Positions 9,821 to 20,620 of a stretch of DNA of 64,000 nucleotides are shown in pieces (position 1 is the first letter of the stretch; the number at the start of each line of letters is the position of its first letter). The DNA is from Neoalteromonas facilis (GTDB lineage: Bacteria > Pseudomonadota > Gammaproteobacteria > Enterobacterales > Alteromonadaceae). Location: positions 186,001 to 250,000 of the forward strand of contig NZ_PEAY01000001.1 of NCBI RefSeq assembly GCF_002807665.1, in the 5' to 3' direction. The translations under genes were made by a program, and so were the position numbers. The notes below the pieces were generated by a model, which saw only the letters and a program-made list of their open reading frames with translations, did no database searches and was not told where the DNA came from.

Positions 9821-11014
9821 TTGCAATCAGATTTTGATCTTATCATTGCGGGGGCTGGGATCGTAGGGGCAGCGACAGCTTATGAGTATGCTTTGCGCTA
9901 TCCACAGAAACGCATTGCCGTATTAGAATCTGAAGACGCGCCGGCACAGCATCAAACGGGACGAAATTCAGGTGTGATCCATGCAGGCGTTTACTACCCT
10001 CAGGGCAGCATGAAAGCCAAGTTATGTCGTCAGGGTTTGGAGCAAACGATAGGTTTTTGCCAGCAGCACGATATACCGTTTCGACAATGCGGAAAACTTA
10101 TTGTTGCAACGGATGCTGATGAAGAATCACGCTTAGAAACATTGTTTGATAGTTGTGTTCAAAACGATTTAACCCCTGAGTTCTGCAATAGCGCCAAAAT
10201 ACGTGAAATGGAGCCTGCAATTAAGGGCAGACAAGCCGTGTGGGTTTCGCATTCAGGAATAACCGATTACGCGTCAATTACTCGAACCTTGTTATCATTA
10301 GCTCAACAACAGGGGGTACAGGTTTTTTATAACAGTGGCGTAGTGGGCGTAGAGGAGACGGGCGACAACGTATCGTTGACAACGCACACAAATGCTCAGA
10401 CTTGGTCAACGCAGCAATTTGTAAACTGTGCCGGTATCCATGCAGATGACTTGATTGCTAAAAGTGGCTTGAAAACGGATTTTAAACTGCTCCCGTTCAG
10501 GGGGGAATACTTTCGTTTGCATGAAAGACATAATCAGTTGGTAGAACGGTTAATTTATCCAGTACCAGATCCTACTATGCCTTTTTTGGGCATTCACCTA
10601 ACGCCAATGATCGGTGGGTATCTTACCGTAGGTCCTAATGCCGTCTTAGCGCCCGGTAAACATGCCTATCAAAATGAGCAATGGGACATGTCCGATTGCA
10701 TAGCAATGGCAGGTTATAGCGGTACATGGAAATTACTCAAACGTTTTATTCGCCCTGGATTAGCAGAGTTTCGCGATTCTTTAATGACATCCGGTTATCT
10801 AAAGCGTGTTCAACGTTATTGTGAGCATATTCAAATGCAGGATCTATTACCTTATCGCGCTGGGATAAGAGCGCAAGCTGTTGATTCTAATGGGAATATG
10901 GCGCACGACTTTATCTTTGTTGAAACTGATCGTTGTTTGCACGTGGGTAACGCACCATCGCCCGCTGCCACCTCAGCCTTACCCATCGCCAAAACCATTG
11001 TAGATAAACTTTAA
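9821..11014 (+). CDS. lhgO: L-2-hydroxyglutarate oxidase/dehydrogenase LhgO
   Basis: FAD-dependent oxidase of the DAO family that converts L-2-hydroxyglutarate to 2-oxoglutarate. 397 residues. The dinucleotide motif IAGAGIVGAATAYEYA is at residues 8-23, GRNSGVIHAGVYYP at about 48-61, and LPFRGEYFRL near 225. The end shows the typical HVGNAPSPAATSALPI block. The start is TTG; an in-frame TAA at 9797 rules out a longer form. It is divergent from tcdA and has no operon partner. Confidence 0.92.
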   Translation: MQSDFDLIIAGAGIVGAATAYEYALRYPQKRIAVLESEDAPAQHQTGRNSGVIHAGVYYPQGSMKAKLCRQGLEQTIGFCQQHDIPFRQCGKLIVATDADEESRLETLFDSCVQNDLTPEFCNSAKIREMEPAIKGRQAVWVSHSGITDYASITRTLLSLAQQQGVQVFYNSGVVGVEETGDNVSLTTHTNAQTWSTQQFVNCAGIHADDLIAKSGLKTDFKLLPFRGEYFRLHERHNQLVERLIYPVPDPTMPFLGIHLTPMIGGYLTVGPNAVLAPGKHAYQNEQWDMSDCIAMAGYSGTWKLLKRFIRPGLAEFRDSLMTSGYLKRVQRYCEHIQMQDLLPYRAGIRAQAVDSNGNMAHDFIFVETDRCLHVGNAPSPAATSALPIAKTIVDKL

Positions 11015-11118
11015 TCATCTAAAAATTAGAACGAAATGGATGGTTTATTGCAATATTTTTCCGTTTAATTCGATAGTAACCTTGCTACATCGAATTCAGT
11101 CAATATCGGAGAAGTACT

Positions 11119-12081
11119 ATGGGGTTACTAGTTGATGGGCAATGGCACGATGAGTGGTATGACACGAAAGCGAATCAAGGCAAATTTAAGCGTCAAGCAT
11201 CAAAGTTTCGCAACACAATTAGCGTCTCAGATAAAACGTATCAACCGGAGTCTGGCCGCTATCATTTGTACGTGTCGCTGGCGTGTCCATGGGCACATCG
11301 CACACTTATTTTTCGCAAGCTGAAACAACTTGAGTCACATATCGATGTCTCGGTGGTGAACCCTGACATGCTAACGCAGGGATGGACGTTTGAGTCGTTC
11401 CCCGATGCTACCGGTGATAAGTTATTTGGCTATGATTACATGCATCAAATATATACAAAAGCCGATCCAAATATCACAACTCGAGTGACGGTTCCGGTGC
11501 TGTGGGATACCAAAACCAACACGATAGTCAATAACGAATCCGCAGACATTATTCGTTTGTTCAATTCTGCATTTGATGATCTCACTGGGAATACTTTGGA
11601 TTATTATCCAATAGCGTTGCGCGACGAGATTGATGAGATCAATGCGTTTGTCTACGACAATATCAATAATGGTGTGTATAAGGCGGGGTTTGCGACCACT
11701 CAAGACGCGTATGAAGAGGCTGTACACAGCCTCTTTGAGGGATTGGAAAACATTGAACAACGTTTGAGTCATAAGCGCTATTTACTCGGTGATACCATTA
11801 CTGAGGCTGATTGGCGTTTATTTACAACGTTGGTGCGCTTTGACACTGTCTATGTAGGTCATTTTAAGTGTAATTTAAAGCGTATTGTCGATTATCCGAA
11901 TCTGTGGGGGTACCTCAGAGATCTTTATGCCCAGCCGGGTATTGCAGACACCGTTAACCAAACTCATATCAAACGCCACTATTACTACAGCCACGATATG
12001 ATCAACCCAACACGTGTTGTGCCAATGGGGCCTGACATTGACTTTACTTTGCCACATGCACGAGAGGTGTTAGCAAAATGA
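11119..12081 (+). CDS. yqjG: Glutathionyl-hydroquinone reductase (YqjG/ECM4-type GST)
   Basis: Xi-class glutathione transferase that reduces glutathionyl-hydroquinones to hydroquinones in the cytoplasm. 320 residues, the normal length. The catalytic cysteine is in SLACPWAHRTL (Cys56). Other family blocks are TRVTVPVLWDT, IVNNESADIIRLFN and, in the helical C-terminal domain, GDTITEADWRLF. A CGGAGAAG ribosome site precedes the ATG. The stop overlaps the start of the pirin gene by four bases (ATGA), so the two are an operon. An 8-bp inverted repeat lies in the upstream gap. Confidence 0.94.
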   Translation: MGLLVDGQWHDEWYDTKANQGKFKRQASKFRNTISVSDKTYQPESGRYHLYVSLACPWAHRTLIFRKLKQLESHIDVSVVNPDMLTQGWTFESFPDATGDKLFGYDYMHQIYTKADPNITTRVTVPVLWDTKTNTIVNNESADIIRLFNSAFDDLTGNTLDYYPIALRDEIDEINAFVYDNINNGVYKAGFATTQDAYEEAVHSLFEGLENIEQRLSHKRYLLGDTITEADWRLFTTLVRFDTVYVGHFKCNLKRIVDYPNLWGYLRDLYAQPGIADTVNQTHIKRHYYYSHDMINPTRVVPMGPDIDFTLPHAREVLAK

Positions 12082-12926
12082 AAGCAGCAACCATAAGCAA
12101 AACCATTAAAGGTATGGCAGCTCAAGACGGGGCAGGAGTGAAGCTTAGTCGCGTAATCGGGCAGCCCGGTTTACCTAATTTGGATCCTTTTCTGATGTTG
12201 GATGAGTTTGGTTCGGAATCGAGTGCCGATTATCTTCCGGGTTTTCCGCCACATCCGCATCGCGGCTTTCAGACTGTCACCTATATGCTAAATGGTAAGA
12301 TGCGACATAGAGATTCAGTTGGCAATGACGGTGTTATTGAAAGCGGTGGCATTCAATGGATGAATGCTGGGCGCGGCATTATTCATGAAGAAATGCCAGA
12401 GCAACAGGAAGGTTTGTTAAGAGGGTTTCAGCTGTGGGTTAATCTACCGGCTAAGGACAAAATGTCGGCGCCTGATTATCAAGATATTCCAGCTGACGAG
12501 GTACCGCAATGGCACGATGAAAATGGCCTTGAAGTTCGTTTGTTAAGTGGCGAAATGTCTGGGTGTAAGGGCCCTGTTAAGGCTTTACATTCAGATGCCC
12601 AAACGCCATTTTTCGCCGATTTCAGATCCTCGGATAGCGTAACTAAAGCATTATCATTGAACGAATCATTCCAATACTTTATCTATGTTTATGAGGGGAA
12701 GTTGAGCATTGGCGAGCAAACGCTCGTGAAAGGAACTCTTGGGGTTCTATCGCCTGCAGATACGCTTGATATAGCTGTGCATCAACAAGGAGCAGCCTGG
12801 ATATTGGTGGGTGGAAAGCCGATTGAAGAGCCTATCGTGCAGTATGGCCCCTTCGTCATGAATACGCGGGCTGAAATAGAGCAAGCTATTCGAGATTATC
12901 AAAATAACCAATTGGTGAGTGTCTAA
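12078..12926 (+). CDS. Pirin family protein
   Basis: 282-residue bicupin. The metal-site motif HPHRGFQTVTYMLNG is around residues 57-71 with a later EEMPEQQ, and NPFLMLDE-like DPFLMLDEFG is upstream of it. Bacterial pirins often have quercetinase activity or modulate partner enzymes; the exact role here is unknown. It overlaps yqjG by four bases and is translationally coupled to it, a pairing often seen in gammaproteobacteria and suggestive of quinone or aromatic stress metabolism. Confidence 0.93.
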   Translation: MKAATISKTIKGMAAQDGAGVKLSRVIGQPGLPNLDPFLMLDEFGSESSADYLPGFPPHPHRGFQTVTYMLNGKMRHRDSVGNDGVIESGGIQWMNAGRGIIHEEMPEQQEGLLRGFQLWVNLPAKDKMSAPDYQDIPADEVPQWHDENGLEVRLLSGEMSGCKGPVKALHSDAQTPFFADFRSSDSVTKALSLNESFQYFIYVYEGKLSIGEQTLVKGTLGVLSPADTLDIAVHQQGAAWILVGGKPIEEPIVQYGPFVMNTRAEIEQAIRDYQNNQLVSV

Positions 12927-13012
12927 GCACTGAGTTTGTGCCATAACGATTGCGTCGAGCAAACAGGTTCACTACTATAGTGTCGATTTGCACGTTAACT
13001 ATAGGATATTCC

Positions 13013-14431
13013 ATGCAACCAGTTGTTCTCGCCGGTGGAACTGGCAGTCGTTTATGGCCAAAGTCACGAAAAGCATTACCTAAGCAATTTCTATCGCTGA
13101 CTTCTGATAAAACCATGTTGCAAGACACCCTTGGGCGTTTATCAGGCACACCAGCGGAACACCCGATAATCATTTGTAACGACGCGCATCGATTTTTAGT
13201 CGCTGAGCAGTTACGTCAATCAGGCGTTGATCATGGCGGCATTATCCTTGAACCGGTAGGGCGAAATACAGCACCGGCGATTGCGCTGGCGGCATTACAT
13301 GCGCTAAAACAGGATGCAGACGCGGTATTGTTAGTATTGGCGGCGGACCACCTAATTCAGGACCATCCCGCATTTCATGATGCTATCGCCAAAGCAGAAA
13401 CGCTGGCGCAACAAGGTCGCCTAGTGACATTTGGTATCGTGCCTGATCAGGCACATACCGGTTACGGCTATATTCGTTCTGGTGATGCGTTAGGCGATGG
13501 GTTTAGTGTATCGGAATTTGTCGAGAAGCCGGATTTGGCAACCGCGACTCAATACGTGGAGTCGGGCGAATATTTCTGGAATAGCGGCATGTTTATGTTT
13601 AAGGCACAAACCTACATAGATGAACTACGCCAATATGCGCCAGAGATCTTATCTGTGTGCCAGCAAGCAATCGCCACTGAAACGCCAGATTTGGATTTTA
13701 TTCGCGTTGATGCTGATATTTTTGGTCAGTCGCCGGACGATTCTATCGATTACGCTGTCATGGAGCATACCAAGTTAGCAGCCATGGTGAGCTTAGATGC
13801 GGGTTGGAGTGATGTCGGCAGTTGGTCATCACTGTGGGAAACCGCAAAAGAAAAGGATGCCAATGGCAACGTCCTGATTGGCGATATTTTGCTGGAAAAT
13901 GTATCCAATACCTATATCAACGCCGAAGAACGATTAGTTGCGGCGGTGGGAGTGGATAATCTGGTTATCGTTGAAACCAAAGATGCTGTTTTGGTGGCAG
14001 ATAAATCTAGGGTTCAAGATATCAAAGCGATCGTAAGTGAACTAAAGGCTCAACGACGTCCTGAATTTGAATTTCATCGAGAAGTATATCGCCCTTGGGG
14101 TAAATACGATTCAATCGATAACGGCGAACGATTTCAGGTTAAGCGGATAACGGTTAAGCCCGGAGAGAAACTCAGTGTACAGATGCACCATCATCGCGCT
14201 GAACATTGGATTGTAGTGTCGGGAACTGCACATGTAACCATCGACGATAGCGTAACCATGCTGACAGAGAATCAGTCTATTTATATTCCCATAGGTGCGG
14301 TTCATGCTCTGGAAAACCCAGGCAAGATCCCGTTGGAATTGATAGAAGTTCAATCGGGCTCCTATCTCGGAGAGGATGATATTGTACGATTCTCTGACCG
14401 CTATGGACGTGCAGCAGAGGCGGAAAAGTAA
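13013..14431 (+). CDS. manC: Mannose-1-phosphate guanylyltransferase / mannose-6-phosphate isomerase
   Basis: Bifunctional type II enzyme making GDP-mannose for surface polysaccharides. 472 residues. The N-terminal nucleotidyltransferase signature is [19 protein letters not shown], followed by the FVEKPD block near residue 170. The C-terminal cupin isomerase domain contains RPWGKYDSI and the metal-binding [15 protein letters not shown]. The ATG at 13013 is chosen because AGGA lies 6 bases upstream and the enzyme signature starts immediately; an open frame from 12950 would add 21 unrelated residues. The stop overlaps the manB start by one base. Confidence 0.95.
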   Translation: MQPVVLAGGTGSRLWPKSRKALPKQFLSLTSDKTMLQDTLGRLSGTPAEHPIIICNDAHRFLVAEQLRQSGVDHGGIILEPVGRNTAPAIALAALHALKQDADAVLLVLAADHLIQDHPAFHDAIAKAETLAQQGRLVTFGIVPDQAHTGYGYIRSGDALGDGFSVSEFVEKPDLATATQYVESGEYFWNSGMFMFKAQTYIDELRQYAPEILSVCQQAIATETPDLDFIRVDADIFGQSPDDSIDYAVMEHTKLAAMVSLDAGWSDVGSWSSLWETAKEKDANGNVLIGDILLENVSNTYINAEERLVAAVGVDNLVIVETKDAVLVADKSRVQDIKAIVSELKAQRRPEFEFHREVYRPWGKYDSIDNGERFQVKRITVKPGEKLSVQMHHHRAEHWIVVSGTAHVTIDDSVTMLTENQSIYIPIGAVHALENPGKIPLELIEVQSGSYLGEDDIVRFSDRYGRAAEAEK

Positions 14432-15894
14432 TGTCTCGGCCCATCACTTGTTTTAAAGCCTACGACATTCGAGGTGAGCTTAATCAACAGCTGGATGAGA
14501 ACGTTGCCTATCGCATAGGCCGCGCAATTGTAGACGTATTGGCGGCAAAAACGATTGTTGTTGGCAGCGACATTCGGCTTACATCATTACCGCTTAAATT
14601 GGCGTTAAGCGCAGGCGCGATTGATGCCGGTGCTAAGGTCTTGGATATTGGTACCGTAGGCACCGAAGAAATCTATTTTGCCACCAAGGATCTCGGTGTC
14701 GATGCCGGTATTGAAGTGACCGCAAGTCATAACCCCATTGATTACAATGGGATGAAAATAGTGAAGGCTGGCGCCGTGCCCATAAGCGGTGATACCGGAT
14801 TGCATGATATTCAACTCAAAGCCGAAAGTTATGATGATGCAATTGTCACTGCACGCCTGGTGGAAATGGCGAATGAAACCTATATGAGTGCAAACCCTGA
14901 CGACTTTGTAGCGGGGCAGTGCTTGGTGGATATCGCTCGCCTCAGTGAAACAGAACATTATTCGGTAATCGACCACAGAGATGCTTATGTAGCTCATGTG
15001 TGTAGCTATATTGATATTCACGCGCTATCTGGACAAACGTTAGTGGTAAATGCAGGAAATGGCGCTGCGGGTCCGACTCTTGATGCAATTGAACAGTACT
15101 TAAGTGGCAAGGGTGTTTCCGTAAACTTTGTAAAAGTGCATCATCAGCCAGATGGCACATTTCCCAATGGAATACCGAATCCGTTACTACCCGAAAGCCG
15201 ATCTGATACAGCTGACGCAGTGAAAGCGCATAATGCCGATATGGGAATCGCCTGGGACGGTGATTTTGACCGGTGTTTCCTGTTTGATGAAAAAGGCGAG
15301 TTTATTGAAGGCTATTACATTGTTGGCTTACTGGCTGAAGCATTCTTAGCAAAACATCAAGGTGCTAAAATCATCTACGATCCACGCGTCTACTGGAATA
15401 CCGAAGCGGTAGTGGAGTCGGCCGGAGGAGTCCCAGTAAAAAGTAAGACAGGGCACGCCTTTATTAAAGAGCGTATGCGAAAAGAAGATGCCATTTATGG
15501 TGGCGAAATGAGCGCTCACCATTATTTCAAAGATTTTGCTTATTGTGACTCGGGCATGATCCCTTGGTTGTTAGTGGCTGAGTTGATTGCGACTAAGCAA
15601 CAAAGCTTATCGAGTATGGTGAAAGAACGTATTGCGGCGTTTCCATCTTCGGGTGAAATCAACAGTAAATTGCAAGATGCTGATGCAGCGTTACAACGCG
15701 TAATTGACACCTACCAATCTCAAGCCGACGTAATTGATAACACTGATGGTGTTGGTATGGAGTTTGGCACTTGGCGCTTTAATTTGCGTAAATCCAATAC
15801 TGAACCGGTGATCCGCCTTAACGTTGAGTCACGTGGCGACGTAGCGTTAATGCAACAAAAAACACAAGAGCTACTGGCACTTATCCGCGCATAA
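14431..15894 (+). CDS. manB: Phosphomannomutase
   Basis: Interconverts mannose-6-phosphate and mannose-1-phosphate, supplying ManC. 487 residues of the alpha-D-phosphohexomutase family: active-site phosphoserine loop [15 protein letters not shown] near residue 97, metal-binding DGDFDRCF near residue 277, sugar-binding [10 protein letters not shown] near residue 355, and the C-terminal phosphate-binding [12 protein letters not shown]. It is coupled to manC. The CpsG/AlgC-type enzyme could also act on glucose phosphates. The final destination of the GDP-mannose is not visible in this window. Confidence 0.95.
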   Translation: MSRPITCFKAYDIRGELNQQLDENVAYRIGRAIVDVLAAKTIVVGSDIRLTSLPLKLALSAGAIDAGAKVLDIGTVGTEEIYFATKDLGVDAGIEVTASHNPIDYNGMKIVKAGAVPISGDTGLHDIQLKAESYDDAIVTARLVEMANETYMSANPDDFVAGQCLVDIARLSETEHYSVIDHRDAYVAHVCSYIDIHALSGQTLVVNAGNGAAGPTLDAIEQYLSGKGVSVNFVKVHHQPDGTFPNGIPNPLLPESRSDTADAVKAHNADMGIAWDGDFDRCFLFDEKGEFIEGYYIVGLLAEAFLAKHQGAKIIYDPRVYWNTEAVVESAGGVPVKSKTGHAFIKERMRKEDAIYGGEMSAHHYFKDFAYCDSGMIPWLLVAELIATKQQSLSSMVKERIAAFPSSGEINSKLQDADAALQRVIDTYQSQADVIDNTDGVGMEFGTWRFNLRKSNTEPVIRLNVESRGDVALMQQKTQELLALIRA

Positions 15895-15904
15895 AGAGTC
15901 AATT

Positions 15905-15930
15905 GCCCGTCATCATGACGGGCAGTTGTT
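15905..15930 (+). terminator. Hairpin after manB
   Basis: Perfect 7-bp stem GCCCGTC/GACGGGC around the loop ATCAT, followed by AGTTGTTTC. It lies 11 bases past the manB stop. The U-tract is weak, so this is a likely but not certain intrinsic terminator. It would also fold on the opposite strand beyond the DUF3429 gene, which converges here. Confidence 0.6.
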
Positions 15931-15934
15931 TCGA

Positions 15935-16354
15935 TTAACCAATCATGATCATAACGGCATGACAGGCTACAACAATGGTCGTTAACACCACGCGCATGCG
16001 GGTGTAGGCAATGACCATGTGTGGTGTCATTTGCAGTGTGAATTTGTCATACATAACCATCGCAATGTACGCGATAGACAATACGCCCAGCGTGCGAATA
16101 TCGGCGAAGCTAATCAATGCAATCCAAGCGATAATGCTGGGTAACATGGCCACATACAGTTGGTGCGAATAACGCGGCTCTGTTAACGCCGCATACCAGT
16201 GAACCCCACCAAAAAACGATAAGATAATTGCGGAATATTGACTGAAAAAAGCAAACGCTTGTGGATAGCTCAGAATATTCATCATGACCGCAATGGGTAT
16301 CATAACAAAAGGGATCAATCCCAAATATCCAAGCAATTTTGCGTTGTTAGGCAT
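15935..16354 (-). CDS. DUF3429 family membrane protein
   Basis: 139 residues with about five hydrophobic segments (near 8-28, 37-52, 66-82, 87-103 and 118-138). The FFGGVHWYAAL block around residues 48-58 is characteristic of the DUF3429 family, whose function is unknown. It lies downstream of gltA on the same strand but is separated from it by a strong terminator, so it is probably transcribed on its own. An AGGGAG ribosome site (16361-16366, minus strand) precedes the ATG. Confidence 0.82.
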   Translation of the reverse strand: MPNNAKLLGYLGLIPFVMIPIAVMMNILSYPQAFAFFSQYSAIILSFFGGVHWYAALTEPRYSHQLYVAMLPSIIAWIALISFADIRTLGVLSIAYIAMVMYDKFTLQMTPHMVIAYTRMRVVLTTIVVACHAVMIMIG

Positions 16355-16364
16355 AATTAACTCC

Positions 16365-16396
16365 CTAAAAAAATAGCGCCTTGCAAGGCGCTATTT
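16365..16396 (-). terminator. gltA intrinsic terminator
   Basis: 10-bp perfect stem AAATAGCGCC/GGCGCTATTT with loop TTGCAA. On the minus strand it is followed by a run of T, and the A-rich flank on the other side makes it partly bidirectional. It lies just past the gltA stop. Confidence 0.88.
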
Positions 16397-16428
16397 AATT
16401 TTTGCTTAAACCCAATTCAGGGTAAAGA

Positions 16429-17709
16429 TTATTTTTTGATGGGCGTATAAGCACGACGTGCTGGGCCAGTGTATAACTGACGTGGACGACCAATTTTCTG
16501 ACCTGGTTGAGACAACATTTCATGCCAGTGAGAAATCCAACCCACAGTACGTGACAATGCAAAAATACAGGTAAACATATTGGTTGGAATGCCAATCGCT
16601 TTCAAAATTATGCCTGAATAGAAGTCTACGTTAGGGAAGAGTTTCTTCTCTGCAAAGTAATCATCACTCAAAGCGATACGCTCTAGCTCCATCGCTACAT
16701 CAAGTAGTGGATCGTTGATTTTGAGTTCGCTAAGTACTTCGTGACAGCTTTCACGCATTACCGTTGCGCGTGGGTCATGGTTTTTGTAAACACGGTGACC
16801 AAAGCCCATCAAGCGGAATGGATCAGACTTATCTTTCGCGCGAGCAATAAATTCAGGGATACGATCCACTGAACCGATTTCTTCCAACATATTTAGACAG
16901 GCTTCATTAGCACCGCCATGCGCTGGGCCCCAAAGAGATGCAACACCAGCAGCGATACACGCATATGGGTTAGCGCCTGATGAACCGGCCAAACGTACAG
17001 TAGACGTAGAAGCGTTTTGCTCGTGGTCGGCATGCAAAATAAAGATGCGGTCCATAGCACGTTCAACAGCTGGTGAAATTTTATAATCTTCAGCCGGTAC
17101 TGAGAACATCATGTTCAAGAAGTTTGCCGCGTAGCTTAGATCATTGCGTGGATATACGAACGGTTGGCCGATGTTGTATTTGTAACACATCGCAACCAAG
17201 GTTGGCATTTTCGCAATTAAACGGTGCGCGCTGCGCATACGTTGGTCGGGGTTATTAACATCAAGGTCGCTGTGGTAGAACGACGACATTGCACCAACAG
17301 TACCGCATAACATTGCCATAGGATGTGCGTCATTGCGGAAGCCATGGAAGAACATATTAATTTGTTCATGAACCATAGTGTGGCGCGTAATAGTGTCTTT
17401 AAACTCTTGATATTCTTCAGAAGTTGGTGCGTCACCGTGTAGAAGCATATGACAAACTTCTAGGTAATCAGCGTCACGTGCAAGTGATTCGATATCAAAA
17501 CCACGATGCAGCAATTCGCCTTTGGCACCATCGATATAAGTAATAGCAGATTCGCACGATCCTGTTGCCATGAAGCCAGGATCGAAAGTGAAGTAACCGT
17601 GAGCGCCCAAAGCGCGAATATCGATCACGTCGTGACCGGCTGTTCCGCTTAAGATTGGTAATTCGATTTCTTTGTCACCGGCTTTAAGAATGGCTTTTTG
17701 GTCGGCCAT
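16429..17709 (-). CDS. gltA: Citrate synthase (type II)
   Basis: Condenses acetyl-CoA and oxaloacetate to citrate, entry step of the TCA cycle. 426 residues, the length of the hexameric, NADH-regulated Gram-negative type. Visible blocks are [42 protein letters not shown] (active-site His region), [11 protein letters not shown] and [14 protein letters not shown] (second catalytic His), with the catalytic Asp region [16 protein letters not shown] lies a few bases before the ATG. It is divergent from sdhCDAB. Confidence 0.98.
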   Translation of the reverse strand: MADQKAILKAGDKEIELPILSGTAGHDVIDIRALGAHGYFTFDPGFMATGSCESAITYIDGAKGELLHRGFDIESLARDADYLEVCHMLLHGDAPTSEEYQEFKDTITRHTMVHEQINMFFHGFRNDAHPMAMLCGTVGAMSSFYHSDLDVNNPDQRMRSAHRLIAKMPTLVAMCYKYNIGQPFVYPRNDLSYAANFLNMMFSVPAEDYKISPAVERAMDRIFILHADHEQNASTSTVRLAGSSGANPYACIAAGVASLWGPAHGGANEACLNMLEEIGSVDRIPEFIARAKDKSDPFRLMGFGHRVYKNHDPRATVMRESCHEVLSELKINDPLLDVAMELERIALSDDYFAEKKLFPNVDFYSGIILKAIGIPTNMFTCIFALSRTVGWISHWHEMLSQPGQKIGRPRQLYTGPARRAYTPIKK

Positions 17710-17785
17710 AGATGCTCTCCTCAGACTGATTCATTTGGTCGCTTTGACTCGCTTTTTACGCGAAGCGACTAGAAAAGTGGCGCTA

Positions 17786-17814
17786 TTTGTACTGATAAAG
17801 TCTCAATAAGTCAA
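17786..17814 (-). promoter_or_regulatory. Candidate sigma-70 promoter for gltA
   Basis: On the minus strand TTGACT (-35, 17814-17809) and TACAAA (-10, 17791-17786) are separated by 17 bases. This is about 75 bases upstream of the gltA start. Predicted from sequence only. Confidence 0.5.
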
Positions 17815-17925
17815 TTTTAATGCATATTTGCTCAATAAATATTCTAGATTGTTGAGGCTTATATTCCAGTCACAAATAGGGGTTGCATATCCGTTACGAC
17901 TAAAGTCTTAAAATAGAACAAAAAA

Positions 17926-17954
17926 TTGTATTTATAGTGGCCGGTGGATATACT
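17926..17954 (+). promoter_or_regulatory. Candidate promoter for sdhC
   Basis: TTGTAT (17926-17931) and TATACT (17949-17954) with a 17-base spacer, about 160 bases before the preferred sdhC start. The -10 box is good and the -35 box weak, so an activator may be needed. Confidence 0.4.
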
Positions 17955-18116
17955 CTTTGGGTCTTGGATTCATAGTATTAATAGTATGTAAACCAAGTGT
18001 CACATAATTCACAAACAGTTAACATCTCAACGGATGAGGCTTTTAACTATTATAACAAAACACGTAGTTGGACACTGTTAGACGTGTTTATTACAGACCT
18101 TACAGGCAAAAAAATT

Positions 18117-18491
18117 GTGAAAAAGCAACGACCAGTAAATTTAGATCTGAATACAATTAAATTTCCGCCGTCAGCTATCTCCTCAATTCTCCATAGGGTT
18201 ACCGGAGTAGCGATGTTTTTCGCGTTATTGTTTGTCATCTGGGCATGGGCCGTTTCACTCGGTTCAGCAGAGGACTTCAATTACGTGCAGTCTTTGTTAG
18301 ATGGTGTAATAGGTAAAATTATCGCCATCGGTACAATATCCGCGCTGACATATCACATTTTGGGTGGTATTCGTCATGGCATTATGGATATGGGCCACTG
18401 GGAAGAGCTTGAATCAGGCAACGCCAGTGCTAAGGCAGTGATTGGTTTATGGCTTATTCTAACGGTCGTGATTGGAGTTGTATTATGGTAA
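18117..18491 (+). CDS. sdhC: Succinate dehydrogenase cytochrome b556 subunit
   Basis: Membrane anchor of complex II that helps bind heme b and ubiquinone. 124 residues from the GTG at 18117, giving the family start KKQRPVNLDLNTIKFP; AGG lies about 11 bases upstream. A longer frame from 17997 exists but would add 40 unrelated residues. Three membrane helices are visible. SILHRVTGV carries the conserved Ser/Arg quinone-site region, and the heme-ligand histidine is in TYHILGGIRH. It overlaps sdhD by seven bases. Confidence 0.93.
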   Translation: MKKQRPVNLDLNTIKFPPSAISSILHRVTGVAMFFALLFVIWAWAVSLGSAEDFNYVQSLLDGVIGKIIAIGTISALTYHILGGIRHGIMDMGHWEELESGNASAKAVIGLWLILTVVIGVVLW

Positions 18492-18832
18492 CGAATCAAG
18501 CATCGATTAAACGCAACGGTGTACAAGATTATGTGTCGTTGCGCACGACAGCAATTATTATTGCGTTATACAGTTTTTACCTAGCATGGTTCTTTATTTC
18601 TACTGAGTCGATCACCTATGCAGTGTGGACCGGCTTCTTCTCTAGCATTTTCATGAAGGTTTTCACCTTCGCAGCGCTAGTATCCATTATGGTTCACGTT
18701 CGTATCGGTTTGTGGCAAGTATTGACTGATTACATCAAACCAGCCGGTATTCGTGCATTTTTACAATATTTGCTAAACCTTATTGCCTTCGCATACGTAG
18801 CTGTAGGCGTATTTGTCTTGTGGGGAGTGTAG
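18485..18832 (+). CDS. sdhD: Succinate dehydrogenase membrane anchor subunit SdhD
   Basis: 115 residues with three transmembrane helices; second anchor of complex II. The start at 18485 ([19 protein letters not shown] after Met) is preferred over one 36 bases upstream because it fits the family length. The heme/quinone region is [22 protein letters not shown], spanning helix 2. It overlaps sdhC and ends one base before sdhA, showing a tightly coupled operon. Confidence 0.92.
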   Translation: MVTNQASIKRNGVQDYVSLRTTAIIIALYSFYLAWFFISTESITYAVWTGFFSSIFMKVFTFAALVSIMVHVRIGLWQVLTDYIKPAGIRAFLQYLLNLIAFAYVAVGVFVLWGV

Positions 18833-18833
18833 G

Positions 18834-20606
18834 ATGAGCATTGCAATTCATGAATATGATGCGGTAGTAATCGGTGCCGGCGGTGCTGGTATGCGAGCAG
18901 CGCTGCAAATTTCACAAAGTGGTAAGTCATGTGCACTTTTGTCTAAAGTGTTCCCAACACGCTCACACACGGTATCAGCACAAGGTGGTATCACGGTAGC
19001 GTTAGGCAATTCTCATGAAGATAACTGGGAATGGCACATGTACGATACCGTTAAGGGATCGGACTACATCGGTGACCAAGAAGCCATAGAATATATGTGT
19101 AAGACCGGACCAGAAGCGATTATCGAAATGGAAAACATGGGTTTGCCATTTTCTCGTTTCGAAAACGGTAAAGTATACCAGCGTCCGTTCGGTGGACAGT
19201 CTAAGAATTTTGGTGGCGAGCAGGCAGCACGTACTGCCGCAGCTGCAGACCGTACGGGTCATGCTTTGCTGCACCTGCTGTATCAGCAAAACGTTAAAAA
19301 CAAAACTAAAGTATTCAGCGAATGGTACGCACTCGATTTGGTTAAAAACCAAGACGGTGATGTGGTTGGCTGTACTGCGATCGATATTGAAACTGGCGAA
19401 GTCGTTTATTTCAAAAGTAAGGCTGTAGTGTTGGCAACAGGTGGAGCAGGGCGTATTTTCGCATCAACCACTAATGCACACATTAACACCGGTGACGGTG
19501 TTGGTATGGCGTTGCGCGCTGGTGCACCTGTACAAGACATGGAAATGTGGCAGTTCCACCCAACTGGTATTGCCGGTGCTGGTACGCTTGTAACCGAAGG
19601 TTGCCGCGGTGAAGGTGGTTATCTATTGAATAAGGATGGCGAGCGTTTCATGGAACGTTATGCGCCTAATGCGAAAGACCTTGCAGGTCGTGACGTGGTT
19701 GCTCGTTCAATGATGACGGAAATTCGTGAAGGCCGCGGGTGTGAAGGCCCTTGGGGTACACACATTAAATTGAAACTGGATCACTTAGGTAAAGACGTAT
19801 TGGAATCGCGTTTGCCAGGTATTCTTGAATTGTCTCGTACATTTGCACACGTCGACCCGGTTAAGGAACCTATTCCGGTTATTCCAACCTGTCACTACAT
19901 GATGGGTGGTATCCCGACTAACGTTGACGGGCAGGTTATTCAGGTCGATGAAAATGGCAATGAGTCGCCAATGAAAGGCTTGTTTGCATGTGGTGAAATT
20001 GCTTGCGTATCTGTTCACGGCGCGAACCGCTTAGGTGGTAACAGCTTGCTCGACTTGGTTGTATTTGGTCGTGCGACTGGGTTACACCTAGGTGAAAAGA
20101 TCGAGGAAATCGCACCGTCTCGTGAAGCCTCTGAAAGTGATCTTGAAGCTGCGCTTGCGCGTTTCAATCGTTGGGAAAACTCAGAGAAAGGCAAGGGTGA
20201 AGACCCCGTTCAAATTAAGAAAGACATGCAAAAATGCATGCAGCTCAACTTCTCGGTATTCCGTGAAGGTGATGCAATGGCTGAAGGCCTTAAAGAGTTA
20301 TCAGAAATCCGCGAGCGTCTACAACATGCGCGCTTGGATGATAAGAGCAGTGACTTCAATACAATGCGTATCGAATGTTTAGAGCTTGATAACTTAATGG
20401 AAACTGCGTACAGCACAGCAGTCGCTGCTAACTTCAGAACTGAAAGTCGTGGTGCGCATAGTCGCTTTGACTATCCAGATCGTGATGATGAAAACTGGTT
20501 GTGCCACAGCATTTACCTACCAAGTTCTGAATCAATGAGAAAACGTGACGTAAACATGGCGCCGAAACTGCGTGAAGCATTCCCGCCGAAAGTACGTTCG
20601 TATTAA
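18834..20606 (+). CDS. sdhA: Succinate dehydrogenase flavoprotein subunit
   Basis: Catalytic subunit that oxidises succinate to fumarate with covalent FAD. 590 residues. FAD-binding [11 protein letters not shown] is near residue 15, the flavinylation block [14 protein letters not shown] near residue 43, the substrate-site [11 protein letters not shown] near 245, and catalytic [13 protein letters not shown] near 395. The start at 18834 gives the normal N-terminus; a start at 18813 would add seven residues. Followed by sdhB after 14 bases. Confidence 0.98.
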   Translation: MSIAIHEYDAVVIGAGGAGMRAALQISQSGKSCALLSKVFPTRSHTVSAQGGITVALGNSHEDNWEWHMYDTVKGSDYIGDQEAIEYMCKTGPEAIIEMENMGLPFSRFENGKVYQRPFGGQSKNFGGEQAARTAAAADRTGHALLHLLYQQNVKNKTKVFSEWYALDLVKNQDGDVVGCTAIDIETGEVVYFKSKAVVLATGGAGRIFASTTNAHINTGDGVGMALRAGAPVQDMEMWQFHPTGIAGAGTLVTEGCRGEGGYLLNKDGERFMERYAPNAKDLAGRDVVARSMMTEIREGRGCEGPWGTHIKLKLDHLGKDVLESRLPGILELSRTFAHVDPVKEPIPVIPTCHYMMGGIPTNVDGQVIQVDENGNESPMKGLFACGEIACVSVHGANRLGGNSLLDLVVFGRATGLHLGEKIEEIAPSREASESDLEAALARFNRWENSEKGKGEDPVQIKKDMQKCMQLNFSVFREGDAMAEGLKELSEIRERLQHARLDDKSSDFNTMRIECLELDNLMETAYSTAVAANFRTESRGAHSRFDYPDRDDENWLCHSIYLPSSESMRKRDVNMAPKLREAFPPKVRSY

Positions 20607-20620
20607 TTGGAGTGACTTAG

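Larger units (their letters stand above)
17710..18116. other. gltA-sdhC divergent regulatory region
   Basis: 407 bases without a supported gene. It holds candidate promoters for both sides (listed separately). Close to gltA lies a 7-bp inverted repeat, GTCGCTT at 17738-17744 and AAGCGAC at 17763-17769, which could form a leader hairpin in gltA mRNA. The sdhC frame stays open upstream to a GTG at 17997, but the extra 40 residues do not belong to SdhC. Confidence 0.6.

Noticed and set aside
12950..13012. Longer N-terminus for ManC
   Set aside because: The 21 extra residues do not match the family, and AGGA precedes the ATG at 13013.
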